Below are positions 57,234 through 64,000 of a stretch of 64,000 nucleotides of DNA, one piece after another. The stretch is from NCBI RefSeq assembly GCF_016907455.1, contig NZ_JAFBCB010000001.1, positions 620,001 through 684,000 on the forward strand, given 5' to 3'. Numbering within the stretch: position 1 is the first letter of the stretch; the number at the start of each line of letters is the position of its first letter. The DNA comes from Brachybacterium muris (GTDB taxonomy: Bacteria; Actinomycetota; Actinomycetes; Actinomycetales; Dermabacteraceae). The position numbers and the translations under genes were made by a program. The notes beneath the pieces are model-generated. The model searched no databases. It was not told the DNA's origin and worked only from the letters and a program-made list of their open reading frames with translations.

Positions 57234-57976
57234 GCGTGATCGATAACGACACGAAGCGGAAGCTGCGCGAGATGGGCGCGACCGCGCTGCTGGACGCGAT
57301 CGATGCCCAGGATGAGGCTCACGTGCTGGGGATGTCGTTCCAGGAACGGCTCCAGCTGATCGTGGACGAGGCGCATTCCATCTTCAATCATGGAAAGGTC
57401 GAGGGTCTGATCCGCCGGGCGGGGCTGCGTTATCCCGGAGCGGACCTGCGGCGGCTGGATCTGGTCGAGGAACGGGGACTGAACCGGAACGTGATCGCGC
57501 AACTGGCAACCTGCTCCTTCATCCAGCGGCAACAGAACGTGGTCTTCCAGGGCTTCACCGGCTCAGGGAAGTCCTACCTCGGCTGCGCGCTGGCGAAGCA
57601 GGCCTGCCAGCACCGGCTCCGAGCCCACTACATCCGAATGCCCGACCTCGAAGAGGCCTGGGCCCTGGCAAAGGACAAGCCGCAGGGCCAGACGAAGTTC
57701 CTGCGGAAGTACTCCACGTTCTCGCTGCTGGTGATCGACGAGTGGCTGCTGGACCATCCTGACGAGGGAATGCGTTCGATGCTGCTGGAACTGCTCGAGC
57801 GCCGCTATGACACCGGCTCGACCGTGTTCTGCACCCAGTACCCGAAGAAGGACTGGCACGCCCGGCTCGGTGGAGCAGTCCACGCCGATGCGATCATGGA
57901 CCGCATCGTGCACAACACAATCTGGATCGACACCGGCGACAGGAACATGCGAGAACACACCGCACTGCCCCAGTGA
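57230..57976 (+). CDS. istB: IS21 transposition helper ATPase
   Basis: This 248-residue AAA+ helper matches copy 1. Walker A is GFTGSGKSYLG and Walker B LLVIDEWLLD. GTG at 57230 overlaps the istA stop, the usual coupled arrangement for IS21. Confidence 0.95.
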   Translation: MSVIDNDTKRKLREMGATALLDAIDAQDEAHVLGMSFQERLQLIVDEAHSIFNHGKVEGLIRRAGLRYPGADLRRLDLVEERGLNRNVIAQLATCSFIQRQQNVVFQGFTGSGKSYLGCALAKQACQHRLRAHYIRMPDLEEAWALAKDKPQGQTKFLRKYSTFSLLVIDEWLLDHPDEGMRSMLLELLERRYDTGSTVFCTQYPKKDWHARLGGAVHADAIMDRIVHNTIWIDTGDRNMREHTALPQ

Positions 57977-58089
57977 CCCGATGCCGGCGGGAGCCAGTGG
58001 TCCCCACCGCGGCGGCTACTGGCCCCCGTCGGCACGATCGGCGGTCCCCAAGAGCAAGATTCGGTGGCTCCCACGACTACGAATACTCA

Positions 58090-58093
58090 GTAG
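58090..58093. repeat. Target site duplication GTAG, right copy, IS copy 2
   Basis: Second copy of the 4-bp duplication, directly after the IS end CGAATACTCA. Confidence 0.8.
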
Positions 58094-58398
58094 GGCTTGG
58101 TGACGTAGTCGTCGGCGCCGAGCTCCAGGCCCAGCACCTTGTCGAACTCGTCGTCCTTGGCGGTGAGCATGATGACAGGCACGCTCGAGGTGCGGCGGAT
58201 CTCGCGGCACACCTCGGTCCCGCTCATGCCCGGCAGCATCAGGTCCAGCAGCACCAGGTCGGCACCGTGGGCGGTGAAGATCCGCAGGCCGTCGGTGCCG
58301 TTATCGGCGACAGCGACCTCGTACCCCTCCTTGCGCAGGGTGTACGAGAGCGGGTCCGAGAAGGACTCCTCGTCCTCGACGATCAGTATCCTGGTCAT
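58090..58398 (-). pseudogene. regX3: 5' fragment of regX3 (receiver domain)
   Basis: From ATG 58398 the frame encodes a complete OmpR-type receiver of 103 residues: ILIVEDEESFSDPLSYTLRK, phospho-acceptor Asp in LVLLDLMLPGMSGTEVCREI, and the end GADDYVTKPY. The next codon is TGA, supplied by the IS end. The product could be phosphorylated but cannot bind DNA. The ATG is 1 bp after the senX3 stop. Confidence 0.9.
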
Positions 58399-58399
58399 C

Positions 58400-59611
58400 T
58401 CAACCTCCCACACCCGGATCGATGTCCGGTTCCGAAGTACGCGACGGATCACCGCCGACTGTCACTGCGCCGGTATGCCCCATCTCGGGGATTCGCAGGG
58501 TGAACGTGGATCCCTGCCCGGCCATCGACCAGGCAGTGACCTCGCCACCGTGATCGGTGGCGATGTGCTTGACGATAGCGAGCCCCAGACCGGACCCGCC
58601 GGTATCGCGGGACCGAGCGCGGTCCACCCGGAAGAAGCGTTCGAACACCCGCTCCAGGTTCTCCTTGGAGATGCCGATGCCCTGGTCCTTCACGGACAGC
58701 TCCACCATGCCCCCGTCGCGCCGCACCGATACGCCGATGCGCGTGTCGGCGTCGGAGTAGGTGATCGCGTTGGAGATCAGGTTGGACATCGCGGTGGTGA
58801 GCATCGCCGAGGAGCCGAAGACGCGCAGACCACTGGTGCCCCCCACGGCCACCTCGATCCGCGAGCCCAGGGCGAAGTTGCGGTTCAGGGCCACCGCCTC
58901 GGTGATCACGTCGTCCACCTCGACCGGCTGACCGTCGGTGAGTGCGGAGTTGCCCTGCACGCGGGACAGCTCGATGATCTCCTGCACCAGGTGCGAGAGG
59001 CGCCGCGTCTCGGTCTGCATGCGGCCGGCGAAGCGGCGCACGGCGTCCGGGTCCTCCGCGGCATCCTCCATGGTCTCGGCCAGCAGGGTGATCGCACCCA
59101 CCGGGGTCTTCAGCTCGTGGGACACATTGGCCACGAAGTCGCGCCGGGTCTCCTCCACGCGCACCGCCCGGGTGAGGTCGTCGGCCAGCAGCAGCACGCC
59201 GTTCTCGCCGAGCGCCCCGATGCGCACATCGATCACTGCGTCGGAGTCCCCCTGGCTGGAACGGCGGATGGTGAGCCGCTCGTCGCGGTAGCCGCCGTTG
59301 CGGCCCACATCAGCGGCCAGCTCCATCAGCTCGGCATTGGCCAGGCGGGGGTAGTCGCCGCCGGTGGCGCGAACGATCCCGTAGGAGTAGGCCAGCGGTG
59401 AGGCCCTCAGCACATCGCCGCTGGAGTCCAGCACCACGTAGGCGGAGGACAGGATCGCGAGCACCTCGGCGGCGGGCTCGGGAACCACCGGCTCCGGGGC
59501 CTGGGCACGGGAGCGGTCCCGCCGCTCGGACCGGGCCAGTGCCAGCGCTGCCGCACAGCCGATCACCAGGCCGATGGTGCCGGCCAGGAGCAGGAGGATC
59601 GTCATGGGCAC
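58400..59611 (-). CDS. senX3: Phosphate-sensing histidine kinase SenX3
   Basis: The 403-residue kinase has one N-terminal membrane helix (TILLLLAGTIGLVIGCAAALAL), a PAS-like domain (about 55-165), a HisKA domain with FVANVSHELKTPVGAI (phospho-His) and an HATPase domain with AMSNLISNAITYS, KDQGIGI and SGLGLAIVKHI. The layout matches SenX3/PhoR of actinobacteria, next to phoU. GTG at 59611 is chosen because TACTCT lies 6 nt upstream; ATG at 59605 is in frame. Its partner RegX3 is broken. Confidence 0.92.
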   Translation of the reverse strand: MPMTILLLLAGTIGLVIGCAAALALARSERRDRSRAQAPEPVVPEPAAEVLAILSSAYVVLDSSGDVLRASPLAYSYGIVRATGGDYPRLANAELMELAADVGRNGGYRDERLTIRRSSQGDSDAVIDVRIGALGENGVLLLADDLTRAVRVEETRRDFVANVSHELKTPVGAITLLAETMEDAAEDPDAVRRFAGRMQTETRRLSHLVQEIIELSRVQGNSALTDGQPVEVDDVITEAVALNRNFALGSRIEVAVGGTSGLRVFGSSAMLTTAMSNLISNAITYSDADTRIGVSVRRDGGMVELSVKDQGIGISKENLERVFERFFRVDRARSRDTGGSGLGLAIVKHIATDHGGEVTAWSMAGQGSTFTLRIPEMGHTGAVTVGGDPSRTSEPDIDPGVGG

Positions 59612-59617
59612 CAGACC

Positions 59618-59623
59618 AGAGTA
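59618..59623 (-). promoter_or_regulatory. -10 element of senX3-regX3 (leaderless)
   Basis: TACTCT on the minus strand ends 6 nt before the GTG at 59611. Confidence 0.6.
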
Positions 59624-59682
59624 GGACCTCGCGCAGGTAGGATCGGACATCAGCCCGGTGTCGGGCGACACGGAACTGAGGA

Positions 59683-59732
59683 GTTCACCTCGACTCCGCT
59701 TCTCGTTCACCGAGGAGCGACGAACGTTCATC
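59683..59732 (+). promoter_or_regulatory. Probable PHO boxes between senX3 and phoU
   Basis: GTTCACC at 59683 and 59705 and GTTCATC at 59726 form direct repeats spaced 22 and 21 bp. Streptomyces PhoP binds 11-bp direct repeat units with the same GTTCAYC core, so this spacing equals about two units. The site probably controls both divergent genes. Confidence 0.6.
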
Positions 59733-59787
59733 CGCGGTCGCCACACTCGAGAGCTGACGACCCCTCCGACGGAAAAGAGAGTGCGAC

Positions 59788-60462
59788 ATGCGCGAGGCCT
59801 ATCAGAGCGATCTGCGGCATCTCGTCGACGACCTGGTCGACATGGCATCGATGGTGGGCAGTGCCCTGGAGGACGCCACCGCCGCCCTGCTGGAGGGCGA
59901 CCTGGGCCTGGCGGAGCGGGTGATCGCCGCTGATCCCCACATCGACGAGCGCCAGATCGACCTGGACTCCAAGACCGTGGAGCTGCTGGCCCGACAGTCC
60001 CCGGTGGCCACCGACCTGCGCTTGCTGGTGGCCTCGCTGCGCATGAGCTCCTCGCTCGAGCGCATGGGCGACCTGTGCGCCCACGTGGCCCTGGTGGCCC
60101 GCCGCAGCCACCCCGAGCTGGCCGTGCCCGAGCAGCACCGTGCCCAGATCCAGAAGATGTCGGACCTGGCAGCGGCCGCCCTGCGGGACGCCGCCGTGGT
60201 GATCACCGACCGTGACCTGGCCCTGGCCGCCCAGGTGGAGAAGAACGACGACGAGCTCGACGATCTCCAGCAGCAGATCGCCCGCGAGATCGGCAAGGGG
60301 CAGGACTACACCAACACCCAGATCGTGGACCTCACCCTGCTGATCCGCTTCTACGAGCGCCTCGGCGACCACGCCGTCTCACTCGTGCGACGGGTGGGCT
60401 TCCTGGTCACCGGTGATGCGGTGGACACCCTGCACCAGAGCACGGACGTGCCCGAGTTCTGA
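59788..60462 (+). CDS. phoU: Phosphate transport regulator PhoU
   Basis: PhoU links the Pst phosphate transporter to the SenX3 kinase and keeps the response off when phosphate is plentiful. The 224-residue all-helical product has two PhoU repeats: MASMVGSALEDATAALLEGD, then VATDLRLLVASLRMSSSLERMGDL and, in the second, LLIRFYERLGDHAVSLVRRV (metal-binding E-R-x-x-D type motifs). ATG at 59788 follows AAAAGAGAG. It is divergent from senX3 across probable PHO boxes. Confidence 0.95.
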   Translation: MREAYQSDLRHLVDDLVDMASMVGSALEDATAALLEGDLGLAERVIAADPHIDERQIDLDSKTVELLARQSPVATDLRLLVASLRMSSSLERMGDLCAHVALVARRSHPELAVPEQHRAQIQKMSDLAAAALRDAAVVITDRDLALAAQVEKNDDELDDLQQQIAREIGKGQDYTNTQIVDLTLLIRFYERLGDHAVSLVRRVGFLVTGDAVDTLHQSTDVPEF

Positions 60463-60487
60463 GCGGCCCACCTGGCTGACACGGAGA

Positions 60488-60531
60488 GAGGGTCCCGGTC
60501 GCTTCAGGAGACTGAAGCGACCGGGACCCTC
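60488..60531. terminator. Bidirectional terminator after phoU
   Basis: A perfect 20-bp stem (left arm starting GAGGGTCCCGGTCGC) closes a GAGA loop between convergent phoU and the DUF4235 gene. Confidence 0.85.
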
Positions 60532-60556
60532 CCTCATGTCGTACGAGCAGCCGGCC

Positions 60557-60922
60557 TCAGCCTCGGTTGGGACGCGGGCGGCGGCGCGTGAGGCGATCGG
60601 TGCCCTTTTTCGCGCCGCTCTGGGCGGCCGTGCGCAGACCCTGCAGCAGGATGCCGGAGACTACCGCCCACAGCATGCGCTTCCACCACGGGACGTCGTC
60701 CGCCGGGTTGCGGATCTCATCGATCTCCGCCTTGCTCAGGCCGTCCTTCTTGGCCTGCTTCACCCGCTTCTTGGTCTCCTTCTCGGAGTTGCGGGTGAAC
60801 TGGTCGTCCGGCGGCTCCTCGCCGAACACGGCCCCCCATCCGGCGTCGGCGATCCGCCGACCGAGCCGGGCGGCGACGAAGCCTGACGCGGTCACGGCGA
60901 TCTTCACGAGCGGGTTGGCCAC
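60557..60922 (-). CDS. DUF4235 membrane protein
   Basis: The 121-residue product starts VANPLVKIAVTASGFVAARL (membrane helix) and contains WGAVFGEEPPDD, a charged Lys/Glu helix, WWKRMLWAVVSGILLQGLRT (second membrane helix) and a basic tail, matching DUF4235. GTG at 60922 follows GGAGGACATC. Function is unknown. Confidence 0.8.
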   Translation of the reverse strand: MANPLVKIAVTASGFVAARLGRRIADAGWGAVFGEEPPDDQFTRNSEKETKKRVKQAKKDGLSKAEIDEIRNPADDVPWWKRMLWAVVSGILLQGLRTAAQSGAKKGTDRLTRRRPRPNRG

Positions 60923-60976
60923 GATGTCCTCCAAGTGGTGCGGGGTGGAAGGGGCTGGTCGGAGCACCCTTGTGGG

Positions 60977-62026
60977 TCAGTACTTGCCGGCGTTCTCAGC
61001 GTAGTAGGTGCCCATGTCGTCCTCGCGCAGGGCCTTGCGCAGCTTGTCCATCTCGCCCTCCTCGGTGGCCACCACGCTGGCGCCACCGCTGGTGGTGTAC
61101 GGGCCGCCGTGGGGGACCGAGAGGAAGTACAGGTCGTTGCTGCGCACCGACCGCATCGACAGGCCCAGCTCCACCATGGCGGTCGCGGTCAGGTCCTCGT
61201 CGGTGGTGAGGTACGGGGAGATCTGCGCGACGGTGTCCCGCAGCTTCAAGGGGTCGCTGAGGGTGTCGGCACTGATCAGCTTGTCGGCGATGCCCAGCAG
61301 GACCGCCTGCTGGTTGCGGTTGCGCTGGAAGTCCCCGTCGGCGAACTGCTTGCGCTGGCGCACGAACACCAGCGCCTCCTCGCCGTTCATCTGCTGAGTG
61401 CCCTCGGTGAACTGATGGCCGTCCGCCTCGAAGCTCTGCGGCACCATCACCTCAATGCCGCCCAGGGAGTCCACCAGGCCCTCGATCCCGTCGAAGTCGA
61501 TCAGGGCCACGTGCTCGATCGGCACCCCCACGTAGTTCTCCACCGTGGAGACCGCCAGGGGGACCCCGCCGAAGGCGAGTGCCGCGTTGATGCGGTCCTT
61601 GCCGTGGCCCGGGATGTCCACGTACAGGTCGCGGGGGAAGGACATGACGTACACGTCCTGGCCGTCCTCGCTGACGTGGACCAGCATCATCACGTCCGAG
61701 CGCTGACCCACCACGCCGGAGGCCGCTGCCTCCTCCTCGGAGCGCTTGTCCGAGCCCAGCAGCAGGAAGTTCCGTCCGGTGCCCTCGATCTGCTCGGGGC
61801 GCTCACCGTCGGAGGTGCTGCGGGTGATGGTCACCGTGTTGCGCTTCTCGTACGCGTCACGCACAGAGAGCAGGTAGCCACCCACCACCACACCAGCGGC
61901 GAGCACCAGGGCGCAGATCACGCCCAGGCCGATCAGGGCCATGCGTCGCGAGGAGCGCCTGCCCGGTTCGGGCTGATCGCCGTCCTCCCAGTCGGAGGGA
62001 AGCTGAACATCGTCGGACGCGTTCAT
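60977..62026 (-). CDS. LytR-CpsA-Psr family cell-wall glycopolymer ligase
   Basis: The 349-residue product has a short cytoplasmic head, one membrane helix (about 29-53) and an LCP domain (about 80-320): RNFLLLGSDKRSEEE (Asp), SDVMMLVHVSEDGQDVYVMS, FPRDLYVDIPGHGKDRINAA (Arg, Lys), LIDFDGIEGLVDSLGGIEV and ALVFVRQRKQFADGDFQRNR (Arg cluster). It has the compact LCP layout, unlike the 731-residue protein at 44993. ATG at 62026 overlaps the trmB stop, so it is translated with trmB. Confidence 0.92.
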   Translation of the reverse strand: MNASDDVQLPSDWEDGDQPEPGRRSSRRMALIGLGVICALVLAAGVVVGGYLLSVRDAYEKRNTVTITRSTSDGERPEQIEGTGRNFLLLGSDKRSEEEAAASGVVGQRSDVMMLVHVSEDGQDVYVMSFPRDLYVDIPGHGKDRINAALAFGGVPLAVSTVENYVGVPIEHVALIDFDGIEGLVDSLGGIEVMVPQSFEADGHQFTEGTQQMNGEEALVFVRQRKQFADGDFQRNRNQQAVLLGIADKLISADTLSDPLKLRDTVAQISPYLTTDEDLTATAMVELGLSMRSVRSNDLYFLSVPHGGPYTTSGGASVVATEEGEMDKLRKALREDDMGTYYAENAGKY

Positions 62027-62835
62027 CCGTTCTCGTCCTCCTGACGGTGGGGCGCCCGGGTGTAGGCAAGATCCCATACTAGACGGCCCGCGGCGTGGGC
62101 CTTGGACTCGAAGCTGGTGAGCACCCGCCCTTCGAAGCGCGGGGCCCAGCCCGTGGCGGGCAGGTCACCCGGTACCTCGTCACTGGTGGTCCCGTCAGGT
62201 CGTGGGCCGTCCGGGTGGAGGGAGGCGAAGCGGGGGTCCGCCTCCATCACGTGGTGCATGTGGGCGGCGTACTGCGCCCAGTCGGTGGCCAGGCGCAGTA
62301 CGGCACCCTCGCGCATCAGCGGTGCCACCGCGTCGAGGAACGGAGGGTTCACCAGGCGTCGTTTGTGGTGCTTGGACTTGTGCCAGGGATCCGGGAAGAA
62401 CACCCACAGCTCGGAGACGGACCCGGCGGGCAGCAGCTGGGGGAGGCTGCGCTGGGCGTCCAGCGGCAGCAGGCGCACGTTGCGCGGGGACCCGGCCCGT
62501 TCGATGCGGTCCAGGGTCTGTGCCAGTCCCGGGACGTACACCTCCACGGCCAGATGGTCCCGCTCAGGCGAGGCCTGTGCCGCGGCGGCGATGTTCTCGC
62601 CCTGGCCGCTGCCCACCTCCACCACCAGCTCCGCACGGCGGCCGAAGACCGACTCGAGCTCGAGCCTCGCACCGGCGGCTGGGATCGTGTCCCTCTCACC
62701 GCGCGGCAGGTCGATCACGTAGAGCTCGGACAGGCGGTCCCAGGCGTCCTGGCGGCTGCGGGTGAGGCGGGCGCCGCGGCGCACGAAGGAGACCACCTCG
62801 CGCTGGCGGCGGTGGGGGCCGGAATGGGGCGTCAT
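62023..62835 (-). CDS. trmB: tRNA (guanine-N7-)-methyltransferase
   Basis: TrmB makes m7G46 in tRNA. The 270-residue product has VVEVGSGQGENIAAAAQA (SAM loop), HLAVEVYVPGLAQTL, LWVFFPDPWHKSKHHKRRLV (signature) and RLATDWAQYAAHMHHVME. ATG at 62835 is about 25 bp after the Rieske gene. It overlaps the LCP gene by 4 bp. Confidence 0.95.
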   Translation of the reverse strand: MTPHSGPHRRQREVVSFVRRGARLTRSRQDAWDRLSELYVIDLPRGERDTIPAAGARLELESVFGRRAELVVEVGSGQGENIAAAAQASPERDHLAVEVYVPGLAQTLDRIERAGSPRNVRLLPLDAQRSLPQLLPAGSVSELWVFFPDPWHKSKHHKRRLVNPPFLDAVAPLMREGAVLRLATDWAQYAAHMHHVMEADPRFASLHPDGPRPDGTTSDEVPGDLPATGWAPRFEGRVLTSFESKAHAAGRLVWDLAYTRAPHRQEDENG

Positions 62836-62859
62836 CGCGGTGCGTAGCTGCTGCGCGGG

Positions 62860-63285
62860 TCAGGCGGTGCGCCGCACGTGGCCGTCCTCGACCACCACGG
62901 GTACCTCGGGCAGGTGGATCGTTGCCGGGCCCACCAGCACCTCACCGGTGGTGGCATCGAAGCGGGAGCCGTGACACGGGCAGTCCAGCTCGGTCTCCAC
63001 CTCGCGCAGGGCGCAGCCGTTGTGGGTGCAGTACCCGGAGTACCCGGTGACCTCATCCCCGCTTCCGCGCACCAGCAGCACGAAGGGGTGGTCGCCGCCG
63101 AAGTTCACCAGGGTGCCGGTGTTCTCCGGCAGGTCGGCCAGGGGGATCGCGCCGTCCGCCGCACGCACCGGAGTGCCGTTGCCGAAGCCCTCGTCCTCAG
63201 GGGCGCAGCCCGCCACGGCGGTCACCCCGGCAGCGGAGACGGGGAGCATCAGGGCACGGCGACGGGAGAGGCAAGGACGGTCCAT
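62860..63285 (-). CDS. Rieske 2Fe-2S protein, exported lipoprotein
   Basis: The 141-residue product has an RRRALML-type twin-arginine start and a lipobox ending AVAGC (Cys near 27), then a small Rieske domain with CTHNGCAL and CPCHGSRFDATTG (two Cys, two His). It should sit outside the membrane, moving electrons; the partner is not evident. ATG at 63285 is leaderless. This is a soluble-type Rieske, not the QcrA subunit, which is longer. Confidence 0.88.
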   Translation of the reverse strand: MDRPCLSRRRALMLPVSAAGVTAVAGCAPEDEGFGNGTPVRAADGAIPLADLPENTGTLVNFGGDHPFVLLVRGSGDEVTGYSGYCTHNGCALREVETELDCPCHGSRFDATTGEVLVGPATIHLPEVPVVVEDGHVRRTA

Positions 63286-63291
63286 CGCTCC

Positions 63292-63297
63292 AGGATA
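63292..63297 (-). promoter_or_regulatory. -10 element, Rieske gene (leaderless)
   Basis: TATCCT on the minus strand ends 6 nt before the ATG at 63285. Confidence 0.6.
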
Positions 63298-63314
63298 GAC
63301 ACTCCGGCTCGTGC

Positions 63315-63881
63315 TCAGACGTCCTCGGCGCTGGTGAGTCGGGGATCCCACGTCAGCAGGCCCTTGCTGCGCCAGCCGCGGGCGGACACGGCGTCCAGGG
63401 CCTCCCGGCGGTGGGCGGGGGAGAGCCGCTCGATGTACAGCGATCCCTCCAGGTGGTCCACCTCGTGCTGCAGCGCACGAGCCAGCACCCCGCCCTCGTC
63501 CTCGACCACGACCGGCTCCCCGTCCAGATCGATGCCGTGCACGCGGGCGCCACGGTGACGGGCGGTGGGGAAGCCCTCGCCGGGCACCGAGAGGCACCCC
63601 TCGATGGTCTCCTCGTCCAGCTCCAGCCCACCGAAGCGCTCCAGGCGGGGGTTGATCACCACGCCACGGCGCAGCGTGTCGGAGGCGTCGGGGCAGGAGT
63701 ACACGAACAGTCGCCAGCGGGACCCCACCTGGGGAGCGGCCAGGCCCGCCCCGTCGGCGGCGTCGTTGGTCTCGAACATGTCGGCCACCAGCTCCCGGAT
63801 GTCCTCGGTGATCTCGCGGACCTTCCGGGTGCGCTGCTCGAGGGCACGATGGCCGATGATCGTGATGGGCCGCACGCTCAT
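63315..63881 (-). CDS. def: Peptide deformylase
   Basis: Def removes the formyl group from new proteins. The 188-residue product has all three metal motifs: DGAGLAAPQVGSRWRL, EGCLSVPGEGFP (Cys) and QHEVDHLEGSLY (two His, Glu). ATG at 63881 overlaps the stop of the upstream gene (ATGA). The C-terminal extension RGWRSKGLLTWDP is common in actinobacterial Def. Confidence 0.94.
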   Translation of the reverse strand: MSVRPITIIGHRALEQRTRKVREITEDIRELVADMFETNDAADGAGLAAPQVGSRWRLFVYSCPDASDTLRRGVVINPRLERFGGLELDEETIEGCLSVPGEGFPTARHRGARVHGIDLDGEPVVVEDEGGVLARALQHEVDHLEGSLYIERLSPAHRREALDAVSARGWRSKGLLTWDPRLTSAEDV

Positions 63882-64000
63882 GCGTCCTGGTCTCCTTCTT
63901 CTCGGGGCGAGGTGAGGGGCTTCTCGGTCGGGCTCACCGCGAAGGGGCTGTCGGCCTCGACGATCCACCGGCTGCGTCGCCGGCGCAGCGGCTCACCGTC
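63878..64000 (-). CDS. 3' end of an unidentified gene upstream of def (partial)
   Basis: The last 40 codons of a gene enter from the window edge and end in TGA overlapping the def ATG. The sequence contains RRRRSRWIVEADSPFAVS followed by a Glu/Pro-rich end. The overlap implies co-translation with def. Too little is visible to name a family. Confidence 0.6.
   Translation of the reverse strand, partial: DGEPLRRRRSRWIVEADSPFAVSPTEKPLTSPREEGDQDA

Larger units (their letters stand above)
55509..58089 (+). mobile_element. IS21-family insertion sequence, copy 2
   Basis: The 2581-bp element is the same length as copy 1 and in the opposite orientation, with istA and istB read rightward and matching protein sequences. 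Ends are TGAATATTCG (istA side) and CGAATACTCA (istB side). GTAG flanks both ends. It interrupts regX3 between the receiver and DNA-binding domains. Confidence 0.95.

Overview
The window is chromosomal DNA from a high-GC actinobacterium. Lineage markers are BldC, DUF3073, DUF3151, DUF4235, CarD, a DtxR/IdeR-type regulator, mycothione reductase, GuaB1, two LytR-CpsA-Psr (LCP) proteins, and SenX3-RegX3 beside PhoU. Gene content and order fit Micrococcales; Dermabacteraceae such as Brachybacterium is my guess, not proven. Coding density is high, many genes overlap by ATGA or GTGA, and I saw no rRNA, tRNA, CRISPR array or prophage.

Layout. 0-6.3 kb: purine synthesis (purA, then a sterol-carrier-like gene, cutC and a small membrane protein, then purF-purM). 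6.3-13.1 kb: DUF3073, bldC with a hydrolase, a flippase-like membrane protein, and the helicase pcrA. 13.1-20.1 kb: a TetR/DUF1772 pair, a GNAT-VOC fusion, a membrane-fused copper nitrite reductase, and small membrane proteins. 20.3-26.3 kb: sucCD, a CPBP protease, a DtxR regulator, an NlpC/P60 wall hydrolase. 26.3-33.5 kb: histidine utilisation (hutG divergent from hutU-hutI-hutH) and a PLP ammonia-lyase. 33.5-37.5 kb: a CPBP protease divergent from a two-component system, then an RlmA-type methyltransferase. 37.5-40.9 kb: a metallo-beta-lactamase-fold gene split by an IS21-family element. 40.9-55.1 kb: uvrA2-like, mtr, LCP, guaB1, galE, ilvA, ispF, an orphan PTS EIIB, ispD, a degenerate ispD paralogue, carD, an LpqE-like lipoprotein. 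55.1-60.5 kb: regX3 split by the second IS21 copy, senX3, phoU. 60.5-64 kb: DUF4235, LCP, trmB, a Rieske protein, def.

Three things stand out. First, two apparently identical 2581-bp IS21-family elements lie in opposite orientation. Each has its own 4-bp target duplication and each splits a gene whose frame is restored by removing the element. One splits the phosphate-response regulator regX3, while probable PHO boxes remain between senX3 and phoU. Second, at least 18 genes have a TANNNT -10 element ending about 6-9 nt before the start codon, which implies leaderless transcripts and settles many starts. Third, several divergent or autoregulated promoters carry perfect dyads (tetR, hut, the two-component system, carD/lpqE), and the IS carries a hairpin that would hide the istA ribosome binding site in read-through transcripts.
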